Positions 1 through 8,266 of a stretch of DNA of 64,000 nucleotides are shown here, in pieces (the first letter of the stretch is position 1; the number at the start of each line of letters is the position of its first letter). A program made the position numbers and the translations under genes. The notes beneath the pieces were generated by a model that saw only the letters and a program-made list of their open reading frames with translations, had not been told where the DNA came from and searched no databases. This DNA comes from Bacillota bacterium. Lineage in GTDB: Bacteria; Bacillota; SHA-98; UBA4971. The stretch is taken from assembly GCA_012842395.1 (NCBI GenBank), contig DUSX01000002.1, forward strand, positions 248,001 through 312,000, written 5' to 3'.

Positions 1-2
1 TC

Positions 3-341
3 GTTGTGATCGCGCTCACGTCGGTGCAGGCTTCCGCGGCAGCGCGGCCTCGGCACCCGTCAGGGAACCGCCTTTACGAGCTCGCGGACGTCGTGTTGGA
101 TAACCACGCGCCCCCCGGTGATGCGCTAGTGGACGTTCCGGGGTATCCAGGCCTTAGGACGGGGCCCGTGTCGACCATACTGGGAGCGTACATCCTGAAC
201 AACGTCATTGTTCGGGCGGTGGAGAAGCTGGCGGGCATGGGCCAAGAGCCGCCGGTGTTCACCAGCGCCAACGTGCCGGGCAGCGCCGAGAGAAACGCGT
301 GGCTGATCTCGCACTATAGGCGCCAGGTCAAGAGCTTCTAG
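3..341 (+). CDS. SIS-domain sugar isomerase-like protein, C-terminal part (5' end outside window)
   Basis: The reading frame is open from the first bases of the window and ends in TAG, so this is the C-terminal 112 or so residues of a longer protein. The visible part carries the closing half of a SIS (sugar isomerase) fold: a LADVVLDNHAPPGDALV strand-loop, then a helix-rich tail with FTSANVPGSAERN. The complete SIS protein at 40928-41680 has the same layout in its C-terminal half (VADVMIDTHVPLEDALV, then FVSPNVKGVGPDHN), so the two are paralogues. The family (UPF0309-like) binds phosphosugars; its substrates are mostly unknown. It ends 41 bases before the racemase gene and may be cotranscribed with it. 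Confidence 0.75.
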   Translation, partial: VVIALTSVQASAAARPRHPSGNRLYELADVVLDNHAPPGDALVDVPGYPGLRTGPVSTILGAYILNNVIVRAVEKLAGMGQEPPVFTSANVPGSAERNAWLISHYRRQVKSF

Positions 342-382
342 GGTAAGGCTCCGCAAGTCTTCGTTCTTAGGATGGTGCGGAG

Positions 383-1468
383 ATGTCCGTCCGTGGACCT
401 GCGGCAGTCCCGAGAGTTGAAATAGACCTTGCCAAAGTCGAGGGGAACGCCAGAGCAGTCGTTGAAATGTGCGCGAAACACGGCATCCGGGTGGCGGGGG
501 TCACGAAGGTCACCTGCGGTCACCCTGATGTGGCGAGGGCCATGTTGAGGGGCGGGGTGAGATGGATCGCCGAGTCCCGCCTTGCGAATCTTGAGCGTCT
601 TCGCCGCGCCGGCGTCTCGTGCGAGACGATCCTGCTCCGCGCCCCAATGCTCCATGAGGCACGGGATGCCGTGCGCTTCGCAGACATGACGCTCGTCTCG
701 TCAGTGGAGACCGCGAGAGCGCTCGGCGAAGCGGCCAGCGCCCGCGGCACGGAGCACAGGGTTGTTCTCATGGTAGACGTGGGCGACCTGCGCGAAGGAG
801 TCCTCCCGGAGGACGCCATGGATGTTGCGGCCCGCATCGCGGGTCTACGCGGCGTCCGGCTGTATGGTCTAGGAACGAACGTAGCATGCTATGGCGGGGT
901 GATCCCGACCCGCGAGAACATGGGGGTGCTTCTGACCTTACGGGATCGCATCCGTACCGACCTCGGAATAGACCTGGAACTGATATCGGGTGGCAATTCG
1001 AGCGCGCTTCCGCTCGTCAGCGCGGGCGAGGTGCCCCAGGGCATAAACCAGCTTCGCGTCGGCGAGTCCATGCTCCTCGGCAGGGACGTCACGCACCGGC
1101 GGCCGCTCCCGGGCATGCACCTCGACGCGTTCGTCTTCGTGGCCGAGGCGATCGAGGTGGAGAGGAAGCCATCGGTGCCGCGAGGAGAGATCGGGCAGGA
1201 TGCTTTCGGCAAAGTCCGCCGATTCGAGGACAGGGGCGTGAGAACGAGGGCGCTCCTCGCGTGCGGCCGGCAGGATGTGGATCCCGAGGGCCTGAGGCCG
1301 CTGGAACATGGCGTGGAGGTGCTTGGCGCGTCCAGCGACCACCTGATCCTCGATGTGGAGGAGGCTGGGCGAAGGATAAGAGTCGGCGACGAGGTCAGGT
1401 TTACCATGAGTTACGGTTGCCTCCTTGCTGCCATGACTTCGCCGTACGTGCACAAGGTCGTTGTATGA
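383..1468 (+). CDS. orr: PLP-dependent ornithine/alanine racemase family protein
   Basis: This is a fold-III PLP enzyme of 361 residues. The PLP lysine is most likely Lys42 in the early VTKVTCG strand. Family hallmarks in order are VDVGDLREG (about 130), CYGGVIPT (about 170), ISGGNSSALPL (about 200), QDVDPEGL (about 295), GASSDHLILDVE (about 315) and a closing SPYVHKV. These match the ornithine racemase (Orr)/YhfX branch rather than the classical two-domain alanine racemase, which is longer. Orr interconverts L- and D-ornithine in amino-acid fermentation, but the branch also holds enzymes of unknown substrate, so the substrate is inferred. It lies between a SIS protein and the AmmeMemoRadiSam genes on the same strand, 41 and 57 bases apart. 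Confidence 0.8.
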   Translation: MSVRGPAAVPRVEIDLAKVEGNARAVVEMCAKHGIRVAGVTKVTCGHPDVARAMLRGGVRWIAESRLANLERLRRAGVSCETILLRAPMLHEARDAVRFADMTLVSSVETARALGEAASARGTEHRVVLMVDVGDLREGVLPEDAMDVAARIAGLRGVRLYGLGTNVACYGGVIPTRENMGVLLTLRDRIRTDLGIDLELISGGNSSALPLVSAGEVPQGINQLRVGESMLLGRDVTHRRPLPGMHLDAFVFVAEAIEVERKPSVPRGEIGQDAFGKVRRFEDRGVRTRALLACGRQDVDPEGLRPLEHGVEVLGASSDHLILDVEEAGRRIRVGDEVRFTMSYGCLLAAMTSPYVHKVVV

Positions 1469-1525
1469 CTTTGTCGTATATCTGCAGCGCAGGACGGGTG
1501 TTCTGTGTTTGGGGAGGGGTTACAG

Positions 1526-2944
1526 GTGGCAAAAGCCGGGGGTGTCGTGTTGTGTGCGCTTGCCCCGCATCCGCCGCTTCTGATCCCGGAGATCGGCTCC
1601 AGGCATGACCTTGATGCCGTAAAGAACACGACGGAGGCCATGAAGAAGCTCGCGGCCACGGTGAGAGATGCCGACCCCGAGGTTGTGGTCGTGATCAGCC
1701 CACATTCACCGTTGTTCGAGGACGCAGTGGCGATACGGACCGCGAATCCGCTCGAGGGTGACTTCTCCATGTTCATGGCGGGCCAGGTCCGGCTGTCGTT
1801 CGAGAACGACCTGGCTCTGGCGAGCGAGATCGCCAGGCGCGGGGAGATGGAAGACGTTCCCGTGATCCTCTTGGGGGACCGCGAGCGCCGTGCGTACCGG
1901 CTGGAGAACCGCCTGGACCACGGCGTTCTCGTCCCGATGCACTTCGTGGCAGAGGCTGGGGTGAAGGCCCCGCTAGTGGTCATGGGCATGGCGCTGCTGC
2001 CCCGAGAAAAGCTGTACGCGTTCGGCAGAGCGATCGCGAAGGCCGTGGAGGCATTGGGCCGCAGAGCCGTGGTCATCGCGAGCGGTGACATGTCGCACCG
2101 CCTGAGCGCGGAGGCTCCGGCTGGCTACGATCCGCGGGGCGCCGAGTTTGATGCGCGAATAGTCAAGCTTATGCGGGCCGGAGACGTAGAAGGCATCATA
2201 TCCCTCGACAATGTGCTCGTGGAACGCGCGGGAGAGTGCGGGTACAGGTCGCTCCTGATGGCCCTCGGAACCCTCGACGGGCGGCGATTCGAGCCGGAAG
2301 TCTTGTCGTACGAGGGCCCGTTTGGCGTGGGTTATGCCGTCGCCGTTTTCAGGCCTGGTGAGCCCGCCCCAGACAGAGCTTTGGTCGAGAAACTCATCGC
2401 CAGACGCAAGAAGACGCTGTCAAAGACGAGGGAGTCCGAGAGCCCTCTGGTGAGGCTAGCGCGATCGGCGGTGGAGGAGTACGTGAGGACCGGACGCGTG
2501 ATCAAGCCTCCTGAAGACCTTCCCGAGGAGATGCGTGGCAGGGCCGGGGTGTTTTGTTCGATCAAGAAGGCAGGCCAGCTCCGTGGGTGCATCGGGACGA
2601 TCCAGGCCACGACGCGCAACGTTGCCGAGGAGATAATCAGGAACGCCATCGCGGCCGCCACGGACGACCCAAGGTTCATGCCAGTGGAGCCCCGCGAGCT
2701 CGACGAGCTCATCTACTCCGTGGACGTCCTTACCCCTGCCGAGCGGGTCTCCGGCATCGATGAGCTGGATCCCAAGGTGTACGGGGTGATCGTCAAGAAG
2801 GGCCAGAGAAGCGGGCTTCTTTTACCGGATCTCGAGGGCATCGACGATGCGCGGGAGCAGGTGGCGATAGCAAAGCGAAAGGCGGGAATAGCGCCCGACG
2901 AAGACGTCGAGCTCTTCAGGTTCAGAGTAAAGAGGTATACCTGA
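1526..2944 (+). CDS. AmmeMemoRadiSam proteins B and A fused: Memo/LigB-like domain plus AMMECR1 domain
   Basis: The N-terminal 270 or so residues are a Memo/LigB-type dioxygenase-fold domain ([13 protein letters not shown] at the start, [23 protein letters not shown], with metal-type histidines). The C-terminal 165 or so residues are an AMMECR1 domain with the signature LRGCIGTI and a YGVIVKKG strand. In many genomes the two are separate proteins beside a radical SAM enzyme, exactly the arrangement here since the next gene overlaps by one base. The frame opens at GTG 1505, but a GGGGAGGGG ribosome site at 1511-1519 sits 6 bases before GTG 1526, which gives the natural N-terminus [15 protein letters not shown]. 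The biochemical function of the system is not established. Confidence 0.85.
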   Translation: MAKAGGVVLCALAPHPPLLIPEIGSRHDLDAVKNTTEAMKKLAATVRDADPEVVVVISPHSPLFEDAVAIRTANPLEGDFSMFMAGQVRLSFENDLALASEIARRGEMEDVPVILLGDRERRAYRLENRLDHGVLVPMHFVAEAGVKAPLVVMGMALLPREKLYAFGRAIAKAVEALGRRAVVIASGDMSHRLSAEAPAGYDPRGAEFDARIVKLMRAGDVEGIISLDNVLVERAGECGYRSLLMALGTLDGRRFEPEVLSYEGPFGVGYAVAVFRPGEPAPDRALVEKLIARRKKTLSKTRESESPLVRLARSAVEEYVRTGRVIKPPEDLPEEMRGRAGVFCSIKKAGQLRGCIGTIQATTRNVAEEIIRNAIAAATDDPRFMPVEPRELDELIYSVDVLTPAERVSGIDELDPKVYGVIVKKGQRSGLLLPDLEGIDDAREQVAIAKRKAGIAPDEDVELFRFRVKRYT

Positions 2945-3963
2945 TGCGTGAAGCGTCTTACTGGACAAAGGAGAGCGGAGAGGAGGGCGTTGTAACGTGT
3001 CTCCTCTGTCCGCAGCACTGCAGGATCAGGCCGGGTCACGTCGGAGTGTGCAGAGCCCGCAAGAACGTTGACGGGCGGCTGTACTCTCTGATCTACGGGG
3101 AGGTCACGTCTTTCGGGCTCGACCCCATCGAGAAGAAGCCCCTTTACCATTTCTACCCCGGATGGGCGATCCTCTCAGTCGGCACCAGGGGGTGCAACCT
3201 CGCGTGCGGGTTCTGCCAGAACTGGCACATCTCCCAGGCGGATGCCAGGACTAGCACGCTTACGCCCAAGGAGCTGGCCGCCGTCGCAGCGGAGTACGGC
3301 CGGCGCAGGCGCTCGATCGGCGTAGCGTACACGTACTCCGAGCCTCTCATCTGGTACGAGTTCGTCATTGACGCCGCGAAGCTCGTGCATGATCTTGGGC
3401 TGAAGAACGTCCTGGTCACCAACGGCGAGGTTAACGAGGACCCGCTGAAGGAGCTCCTGCCCCACATCGACGCGATGAACATTGACGTGAAGGCGTTCAC
3501 CGAGTCATTCTACGCGAAGGTGTGTCACGGAAGGCTCGCCCCCGTTCTGCGCACTGCGGAGCGGGCAAAGGCCGCTGGATGTCACGTAGAGATAACGAAC
3601 CTCATAATCCCCGGCCACAACGATGCCCCGGACGAGATACGCAGGCTCGTCCACTGGGTCGCCTCGTCGCTAGGGGATGATACGCCTCTTCACTTTTCGA
3701 GGTACTTCCCGGCGTACAAGTTTGACGCGCCTCCGACGCCCATCAGCACCCTGCGCACAGCGGTAGAGATCGCCAAGGACGAACTCAAGTATGTGTACAT
3801 GGGAAACGTGCCCGGCACCGAAGGGAACGACACCCGTTGCTACATGTGCGGGGAACTGCTCATCGAGCGGAGCGGATTTGACCTCGTGGCGTACAGAATA
3901 AAGGACAGAACGTGCCCAAAGTGCGGGGCGGAGATCCACATCACCGGTGCGCCGCCATCCTAG
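2944..3963 (+). CDS. amrS: AmmeMemoRadiSam system radical SAM enzyme
   Basis: This 339-residue radical SAM protein has the cluster motif CNLACGFC (Cys84, Cys88, Cys91) inside TRGCNLACGFCQNWHIS. It has an N-terminal cysteine-rich segment (CLLCPQHC and a further Cys at about 36) and a C-terminal pair of CxxC motifs (CYMCG and CPKCG, about 300-330) that could bind a further metal or cluster. GEVTSFGLDPIEKKPLYHFYPG before the cluster motif is characteristic of the AmrS/PflA-like group. Its ATG overlaps the stop of the Memo-AMMECR1 gene by one base, so the two are translationally coupled. The reaction is unknown; the family resembles pyruvate formate-lyase activases, but no glycyl-radical partner is visible here. 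Confidence 0.9.
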   Translation: MREASYWTKESGEEGVVTCLLCPQHCRIRPGHVGVCRARKNVDGRLYSLIYGEVTSFGLDPIEKKPLYHFYPGWAILSVGTRGCNLACGFCQNWHISQADARTSTLTPKELAAVAAEYGRRRRSIGVAYTYSEPLIWYEFVIDAAKLVHDLGLKNVLVTNGEVNEDPLKELLPHIDAMNIDVKAFTESFYAKVCHGRLAPVLRTAERAKAAGCHVEITNLIIPGHNDAPDEIRRLVHWVASSLGDDTPLHFSRYFPAYKFDAPPTPISTLRTAVEIAKDELKYVYMGNVPGTEGNDTRCYMCGELLIERSGFDLVAYRIKDRTCPKCGAEIHITGAPPS

Positions 3964-3980
3964 GCTCATCTTCCGTGGTT

Positions 3981-4220
3981 TCAGAGCGGAACCCGGTAGC
4001 CTTCGTCCTCCACGGCCCTCACCATGTCATCGCGAGTGGCCTTGTGCGGATCGAACGTCACTCTCGCGGTTCCCGATGCCAGGTCCACCTGCGCCGTCTT
4101 GACCCCGGGCACCTTGAGCAGCGCCCTTTCCACAGCGGCGCGGCAGTGATTGCAGCTCATCCCCTCGATGCGCAGCACGAGTATGTCTTCGTGATCGGGT
4201 CTGGATACGGTTGGATTCAT
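3981..4220 (-). CDS. HMA-domain metal-binding protein, CopZ-like copper chaperone
   Basis: This 79-residue protein is essentially one heavy-metal-associated domain: LRIEGMSCNHCRAAVERAL contains the MxCxxC copper(I)-binding motif, and VDLASGTARVTFDP and GYRVPL complete the ferredoxin-like fold. Such proteins shuttle Cu(I) to P-type ATPases or repressors. No copper ATPase or CsoR regulator lies in the window, so its partner must be elsewhere. It converges with amrS, with 17 bases between the stops. About 14 residues precede the domain. No strong ribosome site was found before ATG 4220, so a later start is possible. Confidence 0.85.
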   Translation of the reverse strand: MNPTVSRPDHEDILVLRIEGMSCNHCRAAVERALLKVPGVKTAQVDLASGTARVTFDPHKATRDDMVRAVEDEGYRVPL

Positions 4221-4343
4221 GCCGAAGTGCCAAGGCGGCTTCCACTCGCAACCTCAGGCGCGTCGGGACCCCCGGCTACGTCTTCTGATCGAGGAAACCG
4301 CTCCTCCTTCCTGAAAAAGGTATGTCGTCCGGCCGCGAACAGG

Positions 4344-4532
4344 CTATTCGATCTTGATAGCTTCCACAGGGCACGACTCCGCGGCTTCCGCGCAACATGC
4401 AAGCGCGTCACACTTTTCCGGATGCGCGGCGTGGGCCTGCCCGTCATCTCCCATCTCGAACACCTCGGGGCAGATCTCCGAGCACAGTCCGCACCCGATG
4501 CAGAGGCTCTCGTCAACTGTCACTTTCGCCAT
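4344..4532 (-). CDS. Small 4Fe-4S ferredoxin
   Basis: This 62-residue ferredoxin has CIGCGLC followed by a Cys-Pro at about residues 11-21 (C-x2-C-x2-C-x3-CP) and a second cysteine-rich stretch (CDALACCAEAAESCP) near the C-terminus. The first motif binds one [4Fe-4S] cluster. The second keeps a final CP ligand but has no full second CxxCxxC, so a single cluster as in Thermotoga/Clostridium-type monocluster ferredoxins is likely. It would act as a low-potential electron carrier in the cytoplasm. It sits between the HMA gene and codY on the same strand, separated from each by more than 120 bases, so it may be transcribed alone. Confidence 0.9.
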   Translation of the reverse strand: MAKVTVDESLCIGCGLCSEICPEVFEMGDDGQAHAAHPEKCDALACCAEAAESCPVEAIKIE

Positions 4533-4676
4533 GGGTTACGCGCGGCGCCCCGGCTGTTCGGTATCGGCCAGGCCGGGTGCCCGCTGCCCTCCTCTCGCTG
4601 CTCATCGCTCACCCTGGTCATCGCGGGGCGGCGATGTGCTCATCTCATGATGTATGTTCCTACAGGCGACACGGGG

Positions 4677-5627
4677 TTATACATGAGCCGGGCCGCCCAC
4701 GAGCGCCTTGGCTGTGCGTTCGCGGCCCAGTCCTGTGTTCACCCCGCTCCTTTTGATGCCCGTGCGCTCGACGCTGAGCCCGTTGAGACTCCCTTCTGAG
4801 TCCGCGGCCGGGGCGGCCCCAGTGGTGATTTGTGGCCGCGCGCCGCCCCGGCCGATGCCACTATCCTGCAGTTCGCTTCGCAGTTCGGGGTTGAGAAACT
4901 TCACGAACATGCCCTTCATTCCCAGGGATTTTGTTCTGACGAGGCCCGCAGAGGACAGCTTCCGGAGAGCATTGACGACCACAGAACGCGTCATGCCCGC
5001 AGCGTCAGCGATCCTGCCGGCTACGACGAACCCTTGGTCGCCCGTGATGCTGTCAAGGATGGCGTGAACCGCCACGAGTTCGGAGTAGGAGAGGCTCCGG
5101 ATCGCGGACCTCGCAACACGCTGGTTTGTCTCGCGATCCTCTTCGTCCCTCCGGCGTCTCGCCGCGAGCACTGCGCCGGAGGCCGCGGCAAGGGCTCCGA
5201 GCGCATCACGGTCATCTCGCGAGAGCTCGCGATCAAGCTGGACGACAAGCATGCCGAGGGCCTCGCCTAGCACCGTGATGGGCGCCGCCGCGTATGTGTG
5301 GCGATCGATCATCGCCGATACCGGTGTTTTGCGGGCTGCCACCGCCGCGCCGAGCGATGCTATCGTGCGAGGCGTGAGAGCGTCTCCGGAATGGTCCTCA
5401 TGCGCATTGGGGCCTGGGGAATCCGCCAGGGCTTTCGCGGCGGAAGCGCCGGCCGCCATGCCGGCCGCCACGGAGTGCCCGGTGACGTGCCCTTTGGCGT
5501 TCACCAGGTAAACACGGGCACCGCCAAGACAACGGCTCACGACGGAGCACACCCCGTCGCCGATCGGGCCTGGAAAGTCATGCTGGAGGATCTCCGTCAT
5601 AGCCTTCAGGGTTTGCCGGCACTTCAC
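4677..5627 (-). CDS. codY: GTP-sensing global regulator CodY with a C-terminal extension
   Basis: Residues 1-155 form the GAF-like effector domain, which in CodY senses branched-chain amino acids. A linker helix (DEEDRETNQRVARSAIRSL) follows, then the conserved winged helix-turn-helix at about 180-250: LSYSELVAVHAIL, IADAAGMTRSVVVNALRKL and SLGMKGMFVKFLN closely follow known CodY sequences. The start is GTG 5627 with GGGAGG about 8 bases upstream. Known CodY proteins are about 260 residues; this one has roughly 60 extra residues after the DNA-binding domain, rich in Gly, Ser, Ala and Arg and probably disordered. CodY represses amino-acid synthesis, transport and often exopolysaccharide genes during nutrient excess, all of which occur in this window. 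It is not in the usual codY operon with xerC or hslUV. Confidence 0.9.
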   Translation of the reverse strand: MKCRQTLKAMTEILQHDFPGPIGDGVCSVVSRCLGGARVYLVNAKGHVTGHSVAAGMAAGASAAKALADSPGPNAHEDHSGDALTPRTIASLGAAVAARKTPVSAMIDRHTYAAAPITVLGEALGMLVVQLDRELSRDDRDALGALAAASGAVLAARRRRDEEDRETNQRVARSAIRSLSYSELVAVHAILDSITGDQGFVVAGRIADAAGMTRSVVVNALRKLSSAGLVRTKSLGMKGMFVKFLNPELRSELQDSGIGRGGARPQITTGAAPAADSEGSLNGLSVERTGIKRSGVNTGLGRERTAKALVGGPAHV

Positions 5628-6234
5628 TTCAGGCGCCTCCCTTTTGTCTCCGTCTCGTCCCTTCGAACTTCCTTCTAACTAAACGTCCTCTCAAGCCTCC
5701 CTGGGGACGGCTCGCGCAGCACAGGGCATGGTCAACACTGTGTCATCGGCGGTTTCGGACGGGCAAGCAAACCGGCGCTGAGGTGACCCTTGGGCCCGGA
5801 GAGGGCCCTGGACGTACCCGCCGTAGGACACACCTGCCGCAGGCGCCGCAGGCTCAGTTAACCATAAATGGAAAGGTGTTCATGTTTCCGGACACATTTT
5901 ACGACATCGACTTGATGCGTGTCAACGGATGTCGCGCACCATGGCGGTTTATGTCGACTCCCGGCCCGGACGTCCCACGCTTCGGCAAGGTTCGACCGCT
6001 AGACAGATCGCCATGGGTTCGTGCCGGGCTTGAGCGCGCAACCCTGTTCGGGCTTGCCGGCTTTGCCCTCGGGGGATGGCGCGCCTGTGCCGCACCTCGT
6101 TCGAATTCCGCGGGCGAGATAGCTGTTGGCACGGTGGCCGGCGACTCCTTCCGGGAGCCGCGAGCCGGAACCCGGAATCCGGGAACCGAGAGCGTCGTTG
6201 AGCGTTGTTGATGCGCCCCTAAGGAGGTTTCCAC
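5628..6234. other. Non-coding region upstream of codY, holding repeat copy G
   Basis: No convincing gene is present here. The first 80 bases should hold the codY promoter on the minus strand, but I found no good -35/-10 pair. A less GC-rich patch at about 5855-5910 (TTAACCATAAATGG and neighbours) may be a promoter region. The second half is a copy of the dispersed repeat (5999-6223). Open frames of 100-140 codons exist on both strands but have no ribosome site and no recognisable product. Confidence 0.6.
5999..6223 (+). repeat. Dispersed palindromic repeat, copy G
   Basis: The left end, CTAGACAGATCGCCATGGGTT, matches the left ends of copies A, B and E. The interior has GGCGCGCC and the core CTCGTTCGAATTC that is shared with copy B (about 62618). 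A further hairpin, CCCGGAATCCGGG, lies near 6176. The right boundary, CGCCCCTAAG at about 6213-6223, is approximate. It sits between codY and the GH18 gene. Confidence 0.65.
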
Positions 6235-6333
6235 GTGTGTTCCTGGAAGTATCCCAAGAAGGGGGTGCGGAGGAAGAAAGGCATTCTCCCTGCCGCGCGC
6301 TCCGCTGCGACGAGACTGGGGCCGCGAAGCTGA
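6235..6333 (+). CDS. Possible 32-residue basic leader peptide
   Basis: A near-perfect ribosome site, AAGGAGG (6221-6227), lies 7 bases before GTG 6235. The frame gives a 32-residue, lysine- and arginine-rich peptide (MCSWKYPKKGVRRKKG...) that stops at TGA 6331. This is the same frame as the GH18 gene that opens 21 bases later. It may be a leader peptide, the remains of an N-terminal extension of the GH18 protein cut by a nonsense change, or chance, since the ribosome site overlaps the end of repeat copy G. No family is recognised. Confidence 0.35.
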   Translation: MCSWKYPKKGVRRKKGILPAARSAATRLGPRS

Positions 6334-6354
6334 AATGCCGAGACAAAAGGGAGG

Positions 6355-7332
6355 TTGGGATCTCTGGTGGGAAAGCTGGTTTTGGGGTGGCAGGTAGCGG
6401 GCTCCTGTGAGGGCGAGCGCTCATACAGGGAACATGCAGACGTGATAACTCACATCAGCCCTTGTTGGTACTCGATGAGCAGGGACGGAAGCATCAGGAG
6501 AGACGAGAACGGAGCAGCGGGCATCATCGAGCTGGCGAGGGCTTCGGGGACCGCCGTTGTGCCTCTCGTGGCAAATGAAGGCTTCAGCCCTGAGGTTGCC
6601 CACGAGATACTCCTCACAGCGCGTACCAGGCGGCTCGCGGCGGAGGCGATCGCCTCGCTCGTCCTGGAGCGCGGTTTTGATGGCATCAACATGGATTTCG
6701 AGGGCGCTTTCATAAAGGGCGACAGGGAGAGGTACACGCTTTTGATCACCGAGATCGTACATCTCCTCAAGCCTCACGGCAAGCACGTCTCGGTGGATGC
6801 CGTGGCGCAGACGGCGCCTCCACGGCCGGACGAGACAGGATGGGCCCAGGCGTACGACTATCCAGGCCTTGCCGCCGTCGCGGACTTTCTAATCATCATG
6901 GGATACGATTACTCGCCTGCGGGCGGCCCGCCCGGGCCGGTCGCCCCGCTCTGGTGGCTCGAGAAAGTGCTCGACTATGCGACTTCGTGCGTTCCGAGAG
7001 AGAAGATAGTGGTCGGCCTCCCGTTCTACGGGCGTCACTGGACCATTGAGAAGGGCGTGATATCGCAGGGCAGGGGGATTGACGCGAAGAAGGCCGCTGA
7101 GCTTGTGGAGCGGCAGGGGGTCGCTGCGGCCTGGGACGTCCGAGCGGCATGCCCTGTGCTCCGGTACTACGAAGGCGATGTCGAGCACGTGGTGTACTAC
7201 GAGGATGCGGAAAGCCTTAGGCTCAAGCTGAGGCTTGTCAGGGAGTGCGGGATCGGCGGAATAGCGTTCTGGCGGCTTGGTTCAGAAGACCCAAGGATGT
7301 GGGAGGTCGTGCGGGAAGAGTTCCTCTCTTGA
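6355..7332 (+). CDS. Glycoside hydrolase family 18 protein (SleL/YaaH-like catalytic domain)
   Basis: This is a single GH18 barrel of about 320 residues. The catalytic DxxDxDxE-type strand is FDGINMDFEG (about 105-115), with the glutamate as acid/base. Other barrel strands are VLGWQVAG and ITHISPCWYSM at the start, FLIIMGYDYS (about 180), VVGLPFYGRHW (about 225) and GIGGIAFWRLG near the end. The layout resembles the catalytic part of spore-cortex N-acetylglucosaminidases (SleL/YaaH), but no LysM repeats or signal peptide are seen. AAAGGGAGG at 6345-6353 is too close to TTG 6355, so GTG 6367 (MGKLVLGW) is the likelier start. The substrate is inferred to be peptidoglycan or chitin-like N-acetylglucosamine polymers. 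Confidence 0.8.
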   Translation: MGSLVGKLVLGWQVAGSCEGERSYREHADVITHISPCWYSMSRDGSIRRDENGAAGIIELARASGTAVVPLVANEGFSPEVAHEILLTARTRRLAAEAIASLVLERGFDGINMDFEGAFIKGDRERYTLLITEIVHLLKPHGKHVSVDAVAQTAPPRPDETGWAQAYDYPGLAAVADFLIIMGYDYSPAGGPPGPVAPLWWLEKVLDYATSCVPREKIVVGLPFYGRHWTIEKGVISQGRGIDAKKAAELVERQGVAAAWDVRAACPVLRYYEGDVEHVVYYEDAESLRLKLRLVRECGIGGIAFWRLGSEDPRMWEVVREEFLS

Positions 7333-7422
7333 TCCAGAGAATGACTCGCCGGTGAAGGAAGGACTTCGATTCTCATCGTCGAATCAGGTTCTAGACTTAG
7401 ATCCAAACGAGGGGGGATAGTG

Positions 7423-7950
7423 ATGAGGAAGGCGTTCCTATTGACGATCGCCGTGGCCATCGTGTTGGCCCTGGCCGGCGGCGTATCTGCGGCGGGCAAG
7501 ATCGGTGTGGGCTACTACTTCCACCAGAGTGACTCCGCCATGTCGCTCGCGGGCGAACTAGGTCTCTCTGACAGACTGGCATTCGGGTTCGATTATGTGG
7601 CGCAAGCCGGCGAAGAGCCCAGCAAGACCGAGCTATACGGCAAACTTGCGCTGAAGGACCTGGGCGTCACCTCGGTTGGAGCCTTCGGGGGTGTGAAGAT
7701 GACCGGGGCTTCCAATACGAGCTTCAAGGTCGGACTATACGGTGAGCAGCCGATCACGCCGCAGATCGACGCGTACGCCCGGGCGGGCGCGGCATTTGAG
7801 GGCAGCGCCAGCAGCGTATGGCTTGAGGCGCTCGGCGGCGTGAAAGTCAACGTGATGTCTCCGTTCTGGCTCGCGGGTGAGGCTCTTTACAACAGCCGGG
7901 AAGGTGCTGACGGCACTGCCTTCCGCGTGATCGTGGGAATGAACTTCTAG
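7423..7950 (+). CDS. Small secreted protein, probable outer-membrane beta-barrel
   Basis: This 175-residue protein starts with a clear signal peptide (MRKAFLLTIAVAIVLALAGGVSAAG, cut after the AxA near residue 24). The mature part is made of short alternating strands (KIGVGYYF, LAFGFDYVAQ, TELYGKLALK, FKVGLYGEQ, IDAYARAGAAFEG, FRVIVGMNF) and ends in phenylalanine, the pattern of small eight-stranded outer-membrane barrels. No specific family is recognised. GAGGGGGG (7409-7416) favours ATG 7423 over the GTG three bases earlier. The gene stands alone between the GH18 hydrolase and ald. If it is a barrel, the cell has an outer membrane. Confidence 0.6.
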   Translation: MRKAFLLTIAVAIVLALAGGVSAAGKIGVGYYFHQSDSAMSLAGELGLSDRLAFGFDYVAQAGEEPSKTELYGKLALKDLGVTSVGAFGGVKMTGASNTSFKVGLYGEQPITPQIDAYARAGAAFEGSASSVWLEALGGVKVNVMSPFWLAGEALYNSREGADGTAFRVIVGMNF

Positions 7951-8266
7951 GGCCCCGAGTCCTGTGGAGGCGGGCGTCCCGGTACGTGCAGGCGGGCTTT
8001 CGCCGGGCCGGGGCATGAGGACGGAACAACGGCCCGGCAACGCAGGTCGAATGAACGGCGAACAAGAGGTTCATGAGTGGTAAGCAGGCTGCGTCACGCT
8101 TTGTTGCGGGGCGTAGCCTGCTTGGCTTTGCGCTGAGACCGGGCCTGTGTGATCGTTCGTATCGTTTGTTTCCTCGAAGCTGGAAGGATTGCGGTTTCTG
8201 GAGTAGAATCATAGAACAAGCCCGCAGAATCCGGGCCTTCGTGACGTCATCATGGAGGTGGTCGAG
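7951..8266. other. Non-coding region before ald
   Basis: No gene is supported. A GC-rich inverted stretch follows the barrel gene (about 8005-8030). TAGAAT at 8204-8209 could be a -10 box, but no matching -35 hexamer lies 16-18 bases upstream. A short frame at 8073-8270 has no ribosome site. Confidence 0.5.

Noticed and set aside
3912-4799. A 295-codon plus-strand frame over the HMA and ferredoxin genes
   Set aside because: Two clear small metalloprotein genes with full motifs occupy the minus strand here.
5783-6211. Frames of up to 142 codons between codY and the GH18 gene
   Set aside because: They overlap the dispersed repeat; similar frames with LARRIRTR-like or SNSAREIA-like peptides arise at other repeat copies, so these are translations of the repeat, not genes.
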